From positions 1 to 64,000 of the forward strand of contig NZ_JAFEUP010000001.1 of assembly GCF_016901015.1 (NCBI RefSeq): 64,000 nt of DNA, read 5' to 3'. The notes beneath the pieces are model-generated. The model ran no database searches. It saw only the letters and a program-made list of their open reading frames with translations, and was not told the origin of the DNA. Position 1 is the first letter of the stretch; every line of letters begins with the position of its first letter. The stretch is from Zestomonas insulae (lineage in GTDB: Bacteria > Pseudomonadota > Gammaproteobacteria > Pseudomonadales > Pseudomonadaceae). The translations under genes and the position numbers were made by a program. Shown here piece by piece: positions 46,375-54,406 of this stretch.

Positions 46375-47160
46375 TCAAACGGTCTGGTTGAGGAACTGCT
46401 GCATGCCGGACGCGGCGTCCAGCACCTTGGCGTTGGCCTCGTAGGCGCGCTGGATGGCGATCATGTTGACCATCGCCTCGACCACCTGCACGTTGGAGCC
46501 TTCCAGCACACCCTGCTTCAGGGTGCCCAGGCCCTCTTCGCCCGGTACGCCCTCGGTCGGCTCGCCGCTGGCCACGGTTTCCTTGTACAGGTTGCCGCCG
46601 AGGGCCTCGAGGCCGGCCGGGTTGACGAAGTTGACCAGGGTGATCTGGCCCAGCTCGCTCGGCGCGGTCTCGCCCGGCAGCACCACGGTGACGGTACCGT
46701 CGCTGCCCACGGTGAAGCGGCTGCTGCCTTCCGGCACCTGGATGTTCGGTTGCAGCGGCAGGCCCTGGGCGTTGACCACCACGCCTTCGGCGTTGAGCTG
46801 CAGCTGGCCGCTCTCGGTATAGAAGGTCTGGCCATCCGGCGATTCGACCTGGAAGAAGCCGCGCCCGATGATCGCCAGGTCCATCGGCTGGCCGGTGGTC
46901 TGCATGCTGCCTTCGGTGAACACCTTCTGCGTGCCGGCGACGCGCACGCCGCTGCCGAGCTGGATGCCCGACGGCACGGTGTTGACCTGATCGGCCTGGG
47001 CGCCCGGCTGCAGTTCGATGGAATAGAACAGGTCCTCGAACACCACGCGGTCGCTCTTGAAGCCGGTGGTGTTGACGTTGGCCAGGTTGTTGGCCACCGC
47101 AGCCATCGCGGTGTCCTGCGCGGCCAGGCCGGTCTTGCTTACCCAAAGTGCGGAGCTCAT
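46375..47160 (-). CDS. flgG: Distal rod protein FlgG
   Basis: This 261-residue rod protein has the standard length. Its N-terminus is SALWVSKTGLAAQDTAMAAVANNLANVNTTGFKS, and its C-terminus is SNVQVVEAMVNMIAIQRAYEANAKVLDAASG. It follows flgF with a 78-base gap and precedes flgH by 10 bases. Confidence 0.96.
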   Translation of the reverse strand: MSSALWVSKTGLAAQDTAMAAVANNLANVNTTGFKSDRVVFEDLFYSIELQPGAQADQVNTVPSGIQLGSGVRVAGTQKVFTEGSMQTTGQPMDLAIIGRGFFQVESPDGQTFYTESGQLQLNAEGVVVNAQGLPLQPNIQVPEGSSRFTVGSDGTVTVVLPGETAPSELGQITLVNFVNPAGLEALGGNLYKETVASGEPTEGVPGEEGLGTLKQGVLEGSNVQVVEAMVNMIAIQRAYEANAKVLDAASGMQQFLNQTV

Positions 47161-47238
47161 GGAGATCCCTCGTTCAACTGGTGGCCCGTCGAGGCCGGAA
47201 TGTATGGTTCATGGCGCGAGGCGGATTGCCGCCCCCGG

Positions 47239-47964
47239 TCAGCCGCGAATCAGCCGATTGCCGCTGTCGGACAGGTCCTCGGCGGCCTTCATCATCTTCA
47301 CCTGGGTCTCGAACAGCCGATTGAGGCTCATGGTCGCCACCAACTGGTCGATGGCCTGCACGTTGCTCGCCTCGAGGTAACCGGAGACCAGCCGCACGCC
47401 CTCGCTGGCCTCGGCTGGCTGGCCGTTCTTGGTAGTCAGCAGGCCGTCCTGCTGCTTGGTCAGCTCGTTGGCCGGCACGTCGACCAGCTTGATGCGCCCG
47501 ACTTCGGCCATCAGGTAATCGCCGCGCGGGATCACCGAGACGGTGCCGTCGTTGCCGATGTTCAGGCTGTCGTACTCCGGCAGCACCAGCGGACCGTTCT
47601 CGCCGACCACCGGACGACCGCCGATGGTCAGGCGCAGGTCGGCATCGACCTGCACACTGCCGTGGCGGGTGTAGCGCTCACCGTCGGCGCCTTCCACGGC
47701 AATCAGACCGGGGCCCTGGATGGCGAAGTCGAGGTCGCGGCCGGTGGCCATCAACTGCCCCGGGGTCAGGCTCACGCCGTTGTCGTCGACCCGCGCCAGA
47801 TGGCGGCTGTCATAGCCGTAGCCGGCGACGTTGACCGCCTCGGCCTGCTCGAGGTCAGCGCGAAAGCCCGGAGTGTTGACGTTGGCCAGGTTGTTGGCGC
47901 GCACCGCCAGCGAGGTCATGGTGCGGCTGGCGGCGGTCATCGCGGTGTATCCCAAACGGTCCAT
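47239..47964 (-). CDS. flgF: Proximal rod protein FlgF
   Basis: This 241-residue rod protein starts MDRLGYTAMTAASRTMTSLA, then VRANNLANVNTPGFRADL. It ends SGYLEASNVQAIDQLVATMSLNRLFETQVKMM. Size and order (flgE-flgF-flgG) are canonical. The gap to flgE is 9 bases. Confidence 0.95.
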   Translation of the reverse strand: MDRLGYTAMTAASRTMTSLAVRANNLANVNTPGFRADLEQAEAVNVAGYGYDSRHLARVDDNGVSLTPGQLMATGRDLDFAIQGPGLIAVEGADGERYTRHGSVQVDADLRLTIGGRPVVGENGPLVLPEYDSLNIGNDGTVSVIPRGDYLMAEVGRIKLVDVPANELTKQQDGLLTTKNGQPAEASEGVRLVSGYLEASNVQAIDQLVATMSLNRLFETQVKMMKAAEDLSDSGNRLIRG

Positions 47965-47973
47965 GGCTCAACC

Positions 47974-49161
47974 TCAGATCGCGCTGAACAGCACTTGGGT
48001 GAGTTCTTTGTCGGTGGACAGCACCTTGGTGTTGGCCTGGTAGTTGCGCTGGCCTTCCATCAGGCCGACCAGTTGCTGGGTCAGGTCGACGTTGGAGCTC
48101 TCCAGCGCACCAGCACTCAGCTCGCCGAACGCGCCCACGCCAGGTACGCCGATCAGCGCCGCGCCGGACTCGGAGGTCTCGCTCCAGGCGGTGCCGCTCT
48201 CGTTGCGCAGGCCGCCGGCGTTGACGAAGTTGGCCAGGGCTACCTGGCCCTGCAGCATGCGCTGGCCGTTGCTGTAGTTGGCGTAGATCATGCCGTCCTT
48301 CTCCACCGACAGACCGGTCTGCTCGCCGGCCGCATAGCCGCTGGCGCGGTTGCTGGTGACCACGAAGTCGGAGCCGTACTGGCTGCTGCCGGTGTAGTCG
48401 ATGGCGACGCTCATCGGGTCGACGCCCGCCAGCGGGAAGCCCACGGTAACCGGCGCGACCGGGCCGGTCAGCGTGCCGTTGGTGGCGAAGGTCAGGTTCT
48501 GCGGTGCGCCGACGGCGCCGCCATCGGCGTAGTAGTGGGCGGTCCAGGCGTTGGCGCCGGTCTTGACGAAGTACTGGGTCAAGGTGTGTTCCTTGCCCTG
48601 CGAGTCGAAGACTTTGGTGGTGTAGGTCGAGTTGTAGGTGTTGACGTTGGCCGGGTCGAACGGCGCCACGGTCGGCACGGTCTGGTTGGAATCCAGGTTG
48701 GCGACGAACGCCAGGGTGTCGGTGGCCTTGGCCGGCAGGTTGGTCGAGCTCAGCTTGAGGTCGCCGAGGTTACCCACCAGCAGGTTGCCGCCGGCGTCCA
48801 CCGGGTAGCCCTGCAGGCGCTGGCCGGCGGCGTTGACGATATTGTTGTCGCGGTCGGCGCCGAACACCCCGGCGCGGGTGTAGCCCTGCTCGCCGTTGGT
48901 GCTGCGGGTGACGAAGAAGCCACCGCCGGAGATCGCCAGGTCGAGGCTGCGCCCGGTCGACACCAGGGCACCGCCCTGACTGATGCTCTGGGTCTTGCCG
49001 AGCACTTCGACGCCCATCGCCTGGCTGTCGGCATAGACGCTGCCGAACTCGGTGCGCGACGACTTGAAGCCGGTGGTGCCGGCGTTGGCGATGTTGTTGC
49101 TGATGGTGTTGAGCTGGTCGTTGACCGCGGTCAGGCCGGTCAGGGCGATATTGAAACTCAT
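47974..49161 (-). CDS. flgE: Flagellar hook protein FlgE
   Basis: This 395-residue hook subunit starts MSFNIALTGLTAVNDQLNTISNNIANAGTTGFKS and ends SNVDLTQQLVGLMEGQRNYQANTKVLSTDKELTQ. It is shorter than polar Pseudomonas hook proteins (about 460), consistent with a compact lateral-type hook. Confidence 0.96.
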   Translation of the reverse strand: MSFNIALTGLTAVNDQLNTISNNIANAGTTGFKSSRTEFGSVYADSQAMGVEVLGKTQSISQGGALVSTGRSLDLAISGGGFFVTRSTNGEQGYTRAGVFGADRDNNIVNAAGQRLQGYPVDAGGNLLVGNLGDLKLSSTNLPAKATDTLAFVANLDSNQTVPTVAPFDPANVNTYNSTYTTKVFDSQGKEHTLTQYFVKTGANAWTAHYYADGGAVGAPQNLTFATNGTLTGPVAPVTVGFPLAGVDPMSVAIDYTGSSQYGSDFVVTSNRASGYAAGEQTGLSVEKDGMIYANYSNGQRMLQGQVALANFVNAGGLRNESGTAWSETSESGAALIGVPGVGAFGELSAGALESSNVDLTQQLVGLMEGQRNYQANTKVLSTDKELTQVLFSAI

Positions 49162-49186
49162 GGGGAAACTCTCCTAATCAAGTCGC

Positions 49187-49867
49187 TCAGAGCAGGCCGG
49201 CGAGCGCGTTCTGGCCAAATTCGGTGATGGTGTAGAACGGCACGGAGCCGACGCCGGCGACATCCAGCACCGGCCCGTCGCTGCTGACCCGCACGTTGCT
49301 GACCCGGCCGGCGACTTCCAGCTTCGGGTACTCGCCGCTGTCGGTTATCGCCTCGATGCTGTAGCTGCCCGGCTCCAGGCCGAGCTTGGCGGCATCCAGC
49401 TCGAACGGCACCGCGCCGGCGACCTGGCTGCCGAGCGCGATGTCGGTCTTCACGCCGTTGACGTCGGTCAGGCGCAGGGTGGTCTTGCCGGAAGCGAACT
49501 CGAGGTTGATCTGGCCTTTCACGCTGTCGGCGCCCAGTTCGACCTTGTCGGTGGTGACCTTGACGTCCTGGCCGACCAGGCCGGCGGCCGACAGGGTCTG
49601 CAGGTTGTCGAGCAGGACCAGGTTGCTCTTGCTCAGGTTGGTCATGTTTTCCAGGCTCTTGACCTGCGACATGGCGGCGAACTGATTGAGGAACTCGGTG
49701 CTGTCGACCGGTTTGGTCGGGTCCTGGTTCTGGATCTGCGCAACCATCAGGCTGATGAAGTTGTTCTCCATCTGCGTGGCGTCGCTGACGTTCACCGCGG
49801 ACTTGATCTGCTCGTCGCTGTTGATGCCGTACCGGCTGCTGTCGGTGGCGGAATTGACGCTGGCCAT
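49187..49867 (-). CDS. flgD: Hook-capping protein FlgD
   Basis: This 226-residue protein has the N-terminal assembly segment with ENNFISLMVAQIQNQDPTKPVDSTEFLNQFAAMSQVKSLENM, diagnostic of FlgD, followed by Ig-like beta domains. It is needed for hook polymerisation and leaves the finished hook. Its start overlaps the flgC stop. Confidence 0.95.
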   Translation of the reverse strand: MASVNSATDSSRYGINSDEQIKSAVNVSDATQMENNFISLMVAQIQNQDPTKPVDSTEFLNQFAAMSQVKSLENMTNLSKSNLVLLDNLQTLSAAGLVGQDVKVTTDKVELGADSVKGQINLEFASGKTTLRLTDVNGVKTDIALGSQVAGAVPFELDAAKLGLEPGSYSIEAITDSGEYPKLEVAGRVSNVRVSSDGPVLDVAGVGSVPFYTITEFGQNALAGLL

Positions 49868-50295
49868 CAGGCTTCTCCCAGCTTGAGCAGGCCTTGCTGC
49901 ATGCTCTTGACGCGATTGAGGACATCGACGCTGGTCTCGAAGCTGCGGCTGGCCGACATCATGTCGGTCATCTCTTCGATCTCGTTGACATTGGCGTAGA
50001 ACACGTAGCCGTCGCGGTTGGCCAGCGGGTTGTCCGGCTCGTAGCGGCGCTTGGCCTCGCGACCAGCGGTGACCACGTCGAGCACCTGCACATGGGCACC
50101 GCCCATGCCGGCGCCACGGCTCAGCTCGCCGTTCTCGTAGACGGCTGCGAACATCGGCTTGCGCGCCTGGTACACCTCGTCGGCGCTGGCGGCGGCGGAA
50201 TCGGCGTTGGCCAGGTTGCTGGCCACGGTATTGAGGCGCACGGTCTGCGCATTCATCGACGAACCGGCGATGCGGTAGATGGAATCGAATGACAT
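49867..50295 (-). CDS. flgC: Proximal rod protein FlgC
   Basis: This 142-residue rod subunit has an N-terminal heptad region IYRIAGSSMNAQTVRLNTVASNLANADSA and the conserved YANVNEIEEMTDMMSASRSFETSVDVLNRVKSM at the C-terminus. It lies 6 bases after flgB. Confidence 0.95.
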   Translation of the reverse strand: MSFDSIYRIAGSSMNAQTVRLNTVASNLANADSAAASADEVYQARKPMFAAVYENGELSRGAGMGGAHVQVLDVVTAGREAKRRYEPDNPLANRDGYVFYANVNEIEEMTDMMSASRSFETSVDVLNRVKSMQQGLLKLGEA

Positions 50296-50301
50296 GGCTG
50301 C

Positions 50302-50667
50302 TTATCGCCCCTCGATCGCTTGTTTGAGGCCACGGAATTTCATGCTGAGGAAGCTCAGGCTGGTCTGGAAATCCATCGCGTTCTTGGAGAACTCGGCCTG
50401 CTCGGTGCTCAGCTCGACGGTATTGCCGTCCTGCGAGGGCTGGCTCGGCACGCGGTACTTCAGCGGCGTGTCCAGGCTGGCGCTGGCGCGCGGGCCGGCG
50501 GCATCCTCATCGAGACGCTGCATCTCGCCGGCGAAGTCGATGTCGCGAGCCTGGAAGCCCGGGGTGTCCTCGTTCGCCAGGTTGGCGGCGAGAAGCTCGC
50601 TGCGCAGCGTGCGCAACTCGAGCGCACGGGCGTGAACCCCCAGCGACTCGTCAATCCGTATACTCAT
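50302..50667 (-). CDS. flgB: Proximal rod protein FlgB
   Basis: This 121-residue rod subunit starts MSIRIDESLGVHARALELR and has LLAANLANEDTPGFQARDIDF and a C-terminal AMDFQTSLSFLSMKFRGLKQAI. The first gene of flgBCDEFGHIJ, it diverges from flgA across 68 bases. I found no convincing sigma-54 or sigma-28 element in that gap. Confidence 0.94.
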   Translation of the reverse strand: MSIRIDESLGVHARALELRTLRSELLAANLANEDTPGFQARDIDFAGEMQRLDEDAAGPRASASLDTPLKYRVPSQPSQDGNTVELSTEQAEFSKNAMDFQTSLSFLSMKFRGLKQAIEGR

Positions 50668-50735
50668 TGCCAATTTCCTCAACCAAGGTCCGGCATGACG
50701 CCATTCCCGCTTAGGCCAGCAGCAGAGCAGGAACC

Positions 50736-51581
50736 ATGCCCAAACCGAGACGCACGGATATTTCCTTGATTTCATTGGCTTTTATTCAAACCATCACGCG
50801 CCAGCGAGCCACCCAACTTCCGCTTACGGGGCTGTTGCGCGCGCGATGCGGAAGCGCTGTTTCCGCCTGGCGGCGTACCACCGCCCTCGCCCTGCTGCTA
50901 GTCGCGCCAGCGCTGCAGGCAGCCAACGAAGTCGAGCAGCAGATCGACCAGGCGGTGCAGCGCCACCTCGCCAGCCAACTGGACGCCGAAGCCAAGCGCC
51001 AGGGCTGGCAAGGCATGCGCTTCAGCCACAGCGACAACGTGCTGAACAGCACCGCCAAGCTCAGCACCTGCACCGCCCCACTGCGCGTGGAGAACATCGA
51101 TGCCAGCCCTGCGCCGCTGGCGCGGCAGCGCCTCAAGGTCAGCTGCAGCGACCCGGCGGGCTGGTCGGTGCTGGTCAACAGCCAGGCCACGGTGTTCGTG
51201 CCGGCGCTGTTCGCCAGCACGGTGATCGAGCGCGACCAGCCGATCGGCGCCGCGCAGCTCGCCACGCAGGAATTGAATGTCGGCAAGGCGCCGCGCGGCT
51301 TCTATCAGCGCCGCGACGACGTCATCGGGCAGACCGCCAAACGGCGCATCCGCGCCAATCAACCACTCAGCCCCGGCCTGCTGATCGGTCCGGTGGTCAT
51401 CAAGCGCGGCCAGCAGGTGCGCGTCGTCGCCAGCCAGGACGGCATCCAGGCGGAAACCCAGGGCGAGGCGCTGCGCGACGGCCGCCCCGGCGAAGTGATC
51501 AAGGTGCGCAACCTGAGCAGCGAGAAGGTCATCGAGGCGAAAGTGCTCGAAGCGGGGGTGGTGAGCAGCATCTTCAAATAG
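50736..51581 (+). CDS. flgA: P-ring assembly chaperone FlgA
   Basis: This 281-residue periplasmic chaperone for FlgI has an N-terminal extension of about 45 residues before a hydrophobic signal (TTALALLLVAPALQAANEVE), then an SAF-containing C-terminal half (ALFASTVIERDQPIGAAQL to VVIKRGQQVRVVASQDGIQAETQGEAL). The upstream ATG has AGGA three bases before it; a later start nearer the signal is possible. It is transcribed away from flgB. Confidence 0.9.
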   Translation: MPKPRRTDISLISLAFIQTITRQRATQLPLTGLLRARCGSAVSAWRRTTALALLLVAPALQAANEVEQQIDQAVQRHLASQLDAEAKRQGWQGMRFSHSDNVLNSTAKLSTCTAPLRVENIDASPAPLARQRLKVSCSDPAGWSVLVNSQATVFVPALFASTVIERDQPIGAAQLATQELNVGKAPRGFYQRRDDVIGQTAKRRIRANQPLSPGLLIGPVVIKRGQQVRVVASQDGIQAETQGEALRDGRPGEVIKVRNLSSEKVIEAKVLEAGVVSSIFK

Positions 51582-51592
51582 GCGCACACAAG

Positions 51593-51620
51593 TGCAGCGG
51601 TAGGCGCACCCCGCTGCACC
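51593..51620 (+). terminator. Hairpin after flgA
   Basis: GTGCAGCGG (51593-51601) and CCGCTGCAC (51612-51620) form a perfect 9-base stem 12 bases past the flgA stop. No T run follows, so termination may be partial. Confidence 0.4.
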
Positions 51621-51725
51621 CGCCCATGGCCACGGCGGCAAAAAAACTTTCAGCACGCCAAGCCCCGCCACCGCTGGCGCCAAGCAACTAACCATCCCTC
51701 TCTGCAGAAAAAAAACTGCCCGCGG

Positions 51726-51755
51726 TTTAAGTCAGCGAAAAAGCCAGTCGCCTTA
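51726..51755 (+). promoter_or_regulatory. Sigma-28-type promoter of the flagellin gene
   Basis: TTTAAGTC (51726-51733), 13 bases, GTCGCCTTA (51747-51755). The distance from the TAAG to the -10 box (19 bases) equals that of classical FliA promoters (TAAAGTTT-N11-GCCGATAA), and the same sequence pair precedes flgM and flgK. The predicted transcript starts about 57 bases before the flagellin ATG. Confidence 0.65.
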
Positions 51756-51818
51756 CCCCTTCAGCAGGCGCTCAAAGCCAGCTTCTCTCAAGCCCTCATG
51801 CACTGAAGGAACACAAAA

Positions 51819-52697
51819 ATGGCTCTGTCGATCCATACCAACTACTCCTCGCTGATCACCCAGACCAACCTGAGCAAGACCAACAACGCTCTGGGTACCA
51901 ACCAGCAGCGCCTGGGCACTGGCCTGCGCATCAACTCCGCTGCCGACGACGCCGCCGGCCTGCAGATCGCTACCCGCCTGAGCGCTCAAGCTCGCGGTAT
52001 GGATGTCGCCATGCGCAACACCAGCGACGCAGTCTCCATGCTGCAGACCGCCGAAGGCGCGTTCAACGAAATGACTGACATCGTTCAGCGCATGAAAGAC
52101 CTGGCCACCCAGGCAGCGAACGGCACGACCGCCCAGGCTGACCGCGACGCGCTGCAAGCTGAATACGACGAGCTGGGCAAAGAGCTGTCCAACATCATGG
52201 ACAACACCACCTACGCTGGTGCCAAGCTGTTCGGCAAAACCGGTACCGGTAACAAGTTCGGCGCGGCTGTCGACTTCCAGATCGGCTCCACCGCTGCTGA
52301 AAAACTGACCCTGGACGTGTCCGCCAAGTCCAGCGCCTTGGGCACTTCGTTCAGCGGCCTGTCCACTCAGTACACCACCGCCAGCACCACCCCGGGCACC
52401 GAAATCGCTACCCAGACTGCTGCCAACGGCAAGATCACCACGCTGAACACTGCCCTGGACGACATCGGCAAACTGCGCGCGGCATTCGGCGCCAACATCA
52501 ACCGCCTGAACCACACCGCGAACAACCTGGGCAACATGAAAGACAACACCGAGATGGCCAAAGGCCGGATCATGGACGCCGACTTCGCCAAGGAAAGCGC
52601 CAACATGACCAAGAACAGCATGCTGATGCAGTCCGGCATTTCCATGCTCAAGCAAGCCGGCCAGATGCCCGGCATGGTCATGTCCCTGCTGGGCTAA
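51819..52697 (+). CDS. lafA: Flagellin, short lateral type
   Basis: This 292-residue filament protein has conserved N-terminal (ALSIHTNYSSLITQTNLSKTNNALGTNQQRLGTG, SADDAAGLQIATRLSAQ) and C-terminal (GANINRLNHTANNLGNM, MLMQSGISMLKQAGQMPGMVMSLLG) coiled regions. The central variable part is only about 100 residues, Thr/Ala/Gly rich. AAGGA lies eight bases before the ATG. Codon choice is very biased, as for an abundant protein. It is followed by a strong terminator, so monocistronic. It could equally be named fliC; lafA follows from the gene order. Confidence 0.95.
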   Translation: MALSIHTNYSSLITQTNLSKTNNALGTNQQRLGTGLRINSAADDAAGLQIATRLSAQARGMDVAMRNTSDAVSMLQTAEGAFNEMTDIVQRMKDLATQAANGTTAQADRDALQAEYDELGKELSNIMDNTTYAGAKLFGKTGTGNKFGAAVDFQIGSTAAEKLTLDVSAKSSALGTSFSGLSTQYTTASTTPGTEIATQTAANGKITTLNTALDDIGKLRAAFGANINRLNHTANNLGNMKDNTEMAKGRIMDADFAKESANMTKNSMLMQSGISMLKQAGQMPGMVMSLLG

Positions 52698-52738
52698 GAC
52701 CTGTAGCGGCCGAACGGACTCGGCCCACCGCACTGCGC

Positions 52739-52765
52739 AAACGCCCCGACTGGTTCGGGGCGTTT
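52739..52765 (+). terminator. Terminator of the flagellin gene
   Basis: A perfect 11-base stem AAACGCCCCGA / TCGGGGCGTTT with a 5-base loop begins 41 bases after the flagellin stop. The arms end in A and T runs, as in a typical intrinsic terminator. Confidence 0.88.
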
Positions 52766-52919
52766 GTCATTTCCCCTCCGCCACTCGGCGAGTGGCCGTA
52801 TCCCCCGCCTTCATCACCGCGTCGCACATGCACTGATTGGTCATCCACATCAATTCGGGCGATCAGCGAACGAAGAATTTCAGATGGCGAACCTGCAGCT
52901 TCCCCGTTCACCGCCGATA

Positions 52920-52931
52920 TAACGCGCGTTA
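52920..52931. promoter_or_regulatory. Palindrome in the A/T-rich leader of the membrane regulator
   Basis: TAACGCGCGTTA is a perfect 12-base palindrome in the only A/T-rich stretch of this region, about 80 bases before the regulator's probable start. It could be an operator. The rest of the 313-base gap (52698-53010) holds the flagellin terminator and no recognisable promoter or gene. Confidence 0.3.
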
Positions 52932-53010
52932 GTAATAATCACACTGCCGAATAGTTTGACCCGTTCGACTTTCCGAATGAGACTTGCAGCACCATTTTTT
53001 TGACGTCAAA

Positions 53011-53955
53011 ATGCCATCCGATTTGTGTACCGGGCGAACGCCCACGGATGAGCGACAGGTAGCCCTGGTCAGCATGAATACGCCCGTTGCGCCTCTGGCG
53101 CCCGAACCTACAGCGGCAATCGCCTCGTGCCTGGTCATCCGCACCGGACACGGCGATTGTTTGGCGCGCTTCTATCCAGCGCGCTACCAACTGGTGCTGG
53201 CCCGGGGGACGCAAGAAGAAAAGGTCGACCTCGGCTATTCCGGCAGCCGCCTGCTGGAGCGTCTGCTGCAGGAGCCCGGCACCGTGGTGTCGCGCGAGGA
53301 GTTGATGAGCTTTGCCTGGGAAGACCGCGTGGTTGGCCAGGGCAGCCTCAATCAGCAGATCTATACCCTGCGCCAGGTGCTTGGCGACGAAAAAACCCGC
53401 GAGATCATCCAGACCCTGCCGCGCCGCGGCTACATGCTCAATCCGCACTACCTCGATCTGCCACCGAGCGACAACGAGATCGTCGACAGCCCCGCCGTGC
53501 CGGTGCCGACTGTTCCGGCATCGATACCGGTAGTGCCGGCAGTGCCAGCCGCGCCACCGCCAGCGACCGCGGAACCGGCCGCGCCGACGCGCCGCACGCA
53601 CTGGCTGCTCAGCGGCATCGTGCTGGTGGTCGCCGGCATCACCCTGCTGGTCCTGTTCCTGCAGCTGTATGCCACCGCCCATCCGCAGGACAGCCGCGCG
53701 CGCCTGGGCGCCACCTCGATTCGCTACCAGGAAGCCGATCCAGGCCAGCGCGACCAGTTGATCGCCGACACCCAATCCCTGGCGCAGCGCATGGCCGCGC
53801 TGGCCACCCGGCCGGTGGAGCTGATCATCAGCCGCAATGCGGATTTTTTCGAAGTGCTCTGCGTCAGAGGCCAGGGCCAGGTGCAATGGCTGATGGTGCA
53901 CAAGGATCAGCTTTCCATGCTCGATGAAGCGCAACTGCGCGGGTGTCTGCCATGA
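53011..53955 (+). CDS. CadC/ToxR-like transmembrane transcription regulator (LafZ-like)
   Basis: This protein of about 314 residues has a cytoplasmic OmpR-type winged helix near 40-140 (SRLLERLLQEPGTVVSREEL, GSLNQQIYTLRQVLGDEKTR, IIQTLPRRGYML), a Pro/Val/Ala-rich linker, one transmembrane helix at about 197-222 (LLSGIVLVVAGITLLVLFLQL) and a periplasmic tail of about 90 residues with two Cys. This one-piece membrane activator design is that of CadC and ToxR. E. coli Flag-2 loci encode a transmembrane regulator, LafZ, in the same position next to flagellin. The start is uncertain: ATG 53011, TTG 52984 or ATG 53074. It probably senses an envelope signal and controls lateral-type genes, but that is inferred. 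Confidence 0.82.
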   Translation: MPSDLCTGRTPTDERQVALVSMNTPVAPLAPEPTAAIASCLVIRTGHGDCLARFYPARYQLVLARGTQEEKVDLGYSGSRLLERLLQEPGTVVSREELMSFAWEDRVVGQGSLNQQIYTLRQVLGDEKTREIIQTLPRRGYMLNPHYLDLPPSDNEIVDSPAVPVPTVPASIPVVPAVPAAPPPATAEPAAPTRRTHWLLSGIVLVVAGITLLVLFLQLYATAHPQDSRARLGATSIRYQEADPGQRDQLIADTQSLAQRMAALATRPVELIISRNADFFEVLCVRGQGQVQWLMVHKDQLSMLDEAQLRGCLP

Positions 53956-54398
53956 ACCGCCGCACCCGCACTGCCCTCGGTGCGCTGGCCGGCGGCGCCC
54001 TGCTGCTGGCCATCGGCGGCGCACTCTGGCTGACCCTCAAACCCGCCGCCGACCTCAGTGGTCGCTACGGCTCGCAGGGGCAGATTCGCTTGAGCTCCGG
54101 TGCGGTGATCAATGCGACGCACAGCATCCAGTTCAGCGATGGGCGCTTCTACGCGATGAGTCGTCAGGGTGATGTGCTGGTGGAAACCTCGGGGCACATC
54201 GAGCACGCCAGCGACGACCGCTACCTGCTGCGCGTCGACAGCGGCGAGGTCACCCGGCTGCGTGCGGAGATCGATAACGCCCTGCTGTTCAACCTGCTCT
54301 ACGGCCGGCACAAGGGCGCGGTGATTCACCTCGAACCGCTGCACGGCTGCCTGTACGCCCGCGAGACCCGCCAGCTGTACTGCGCCGGCGGTAGCTAG
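53952..54398 (+). CDS. Small membrane partner of the CadC-like regulator, unknown
   Basis: This 148-residue protein has one N-terminal membrane helix (ALGALAGGALLLAIGGALWL) and a periplasmic beta-rich remainder with two Cys (LHGCLYARETRQLYC). Its ATG overlaps the regulator stop (ATGA), so the two are co-translated. Layout recalls ToxS/TcpH-type partners that stabilise a membrane activator, although I see no sequence similarity and name none. It ends 8 bases from the convergent motB. Confidence 0.75.
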   Translation: MNRRTRTALGALAGGALLLAIGGALWLTLKPAADLSGRYGSQGQIRLSSGAVINATHSIQFSDGRFYAMSRQGDVLVETSGHIEHASDDRYLLRVDSGEVTRLRAEIDNALLFNLLYGRHKGAVIHLEPLHGCLYARETRQLYCAGGS

Positions 54399-54406
54399 CT
54401 CCGCTG

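Noticed and set aside
46306..49227. Very long plus-strand open frame (973 codons) opposite flgE-flgH
   Set aside because: It is antisense to four firmly identified genes and is His/Gly/Ala/Val/Arg-rich low-complexity text, as high-GC shadows are.
50668..50735. Sigma-54 or sigma-28 promoter between flgA and flgB
   Set aside because: GG and GC pairs are never ten bases apart and no TTAAG/GTCGCC pair is present, although a promoter must exist there.
52912..52919. GCCGATAT, resembling a sigma-28 -10 box before the CadC-like regulator
   Set aside because: No TAAG/TCAAG-type -35 lies at the required distance upstream.
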